Of a stretch of DNA of 38,721 nt, positions 38,255-38,721 are shown in pieces. A model generated the notes under the pieces. It was not told the DNA's origin, did not search any database, and saw only the letters and a program-made list of their open reading frames with translations. Within the stretch, counting starts at the first letter, position 1. Each line of letters starts with the position of its first letter. The stretch lies in IMG/VR virus record IMGVR_UViG_3300014050_000064, positions 1-38,721 of that record; one strand, given 5' to 3'. A program made the position numbers and the translations under genes. The DNA comes from a virus.

Positions 38255-38721
38255 TCACCTATTGTTTGAGGTTAATATTAAAATTCCTTCTTGTTTAAGA
38301 ATTTTTAACCCTTCTTCTACACTTCTAAACTCGAAAATTTTAATGTTAAAAATCCCCTCTGCCCTCGCCTTAAATTCTTTTTGTTCTTTAGTCAAAAAGC
38401 CAGTTGAAGATTTGGCTTCAAGCCAAATATCAAAAGCAATTCGCGTTTTAATAAACTCTCTCTCGATGCAAAAAAAATAATCAAAAACTCCTTTTTTAAC
38501 GCCTTTTTTCTTCAAATCGGCGCCAGTTTTTGACCATCTTTTGCCGTTTATAATTGTTGCTGGTCTTTGTTCGCCGTTTGCAATATAAGAATATTTGACC
38601 AAATCGGCGCTGAGTTTTCCCCACTTTTCATAACCAGCTAAAATTTGCCCGAAGTTTTTTTGTAAGGTTGATTCTTCTTGATTACGCTTTTTTTTTGGCG
38701 CAAAAATTTCTTTGTATTCTT
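38255..38721 (-). CDS. VRR-NUC nuclease, main part (N-terminus at 127-1)
   Basis: The frame is open to the right edge and, on the circle, starts at the ATG at 127, giving about 164 residues. GVKKGVFDYFF (catalytic Asp), then IWLEAKSSTGFLTKEQKEF (Glu-x-Lys) form the PD-(D/E)XK core of the VRR-NUC family (PF08774), small nucleases common in phages, probably acting on branched DNA. Its coding partners are the YopX and ASCH proteins and, in the same operon, the annealing protein and exonuclease. A TTG at 38602 is not the true start. Confidence 0.85.
   Translation of the reverse strand, partial: EYKEIFAPKKKRNQEESTLQKNFGQILAGYEKWGKLSADLVKYSYIANGEQRPATIINGKRWSKTGADLKKKGVKKGVFDYFFCIEREFIKTRIAFDIWLEAKSSTGFLTKEQKEFKARAEGIFNIKIFEFRSVEEGLKILKQEGILILTSNNR
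38624..38721. repeat. Terminal direct repeat (right copy)
   Basis: Same 98 bases as 2-99. Removing one copy gives a circle of 38,623 bp in which all boundary genes are complete. Confidence 0.95.

Noticed and set aside
2-38721. Physical terminal repeats (T7-like ends)
   Set aside because: A gene crosses the seam in frame and the overlap is only 98 bp, so assembly of a circular or permuted genome explains it; small terminase type also suggests headful packaging.

Overview
The window is a complete or nearly complete genome of a tailed, probably podovirus-like bacteriophage of an AT-rich, double-membraned (Gram-negative) host. The evidence is a full head, packaging and tail gene set, a two-component spanin pair, a T4-type lysozyme, and lipoprotein signal peptides. 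The first and last 98 bases are the same sequence (2-99 = 38624-38721), and one gene (a VRR-NUC nuclease) reads in frame across that seam. The molecule is therefore circular or circularly permuted, about 38,623 bp long, and the ends of the window are an assembly cut. The host genus cannot be read from the sequence.

Layout: (1) A leftward early operon runs from about 4977 down through position 1, across the seam, and on to about 35731. It carries a Red-beta-type annealing protein, a RecE-like exonuclease, two proteins made largely of short tandem repeats, a YopX-family protein, the VRR-NUC nuclease, an ASCH-domain protein and several tiny genes, two of them membrane peptides. (2) 5092-9189 looks like a plasmid maintenance module: a ParA ATPase with small partner genes behind a promoter that overlaps a palindrome, a roughly 500-bp non-coding region with iteron-like repeats and a tRNA-shaped element, and a replisome-organiser-type replication protein. 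No integrase is visible anywhere, so a phage-plasmid lifestyle is likely. (3) 9259-13270 is leftward accessory DNA: a fragment of tryptophanyl-tRNA synthetase, a glycosyltransferase-like gene, several unrecognised small genes, a GC-rich structured RNA region at 11713-11820 and a probable small RNA with its own terminator at 12124-12201. (4) 13270-14300 is a regulatory switch: a divergent intergenic region with five AAGTTAA/TTAACTT boxes beside a small HTH protein. (5) 14315-35444 is the rightward late operon: small and large terminase, portal, scaffold, SU10-type major capsid, adaptor, P22 gp10-like stopper, ejection-type proteins, tail fibre/receptor-binding proteins, then holin candidates, Rz/Rz1 spanins and lysozyme.

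The late operon is interrupted by three non-structural genes: a lipoprotein on the opposite strand, an aspartyl/asparaginyl hydroxylase-like oxygenase, and a GNAT acetyltransferase. The oxygenase and GNAT genes are translationally coupled.

The most unusual signals are RNA-level. 6877-6944 on the minus strand folds as a tRNA cloverleaf with every stem intact but with five bases missing from the anticodon loop. 11713-11820 carries four consecutive hairpins with a possible mutually exclusive pairing just upstream of a ribosome binding site. Two adjacent genes with 6-residue and 8-residue repeats probably encode beta-solenoids. A nine-A run at 37231-37239 sits where a -1 frameshift would join two open frames. 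All functional assignments come from reading motifs by eye; no search or folding program was run.
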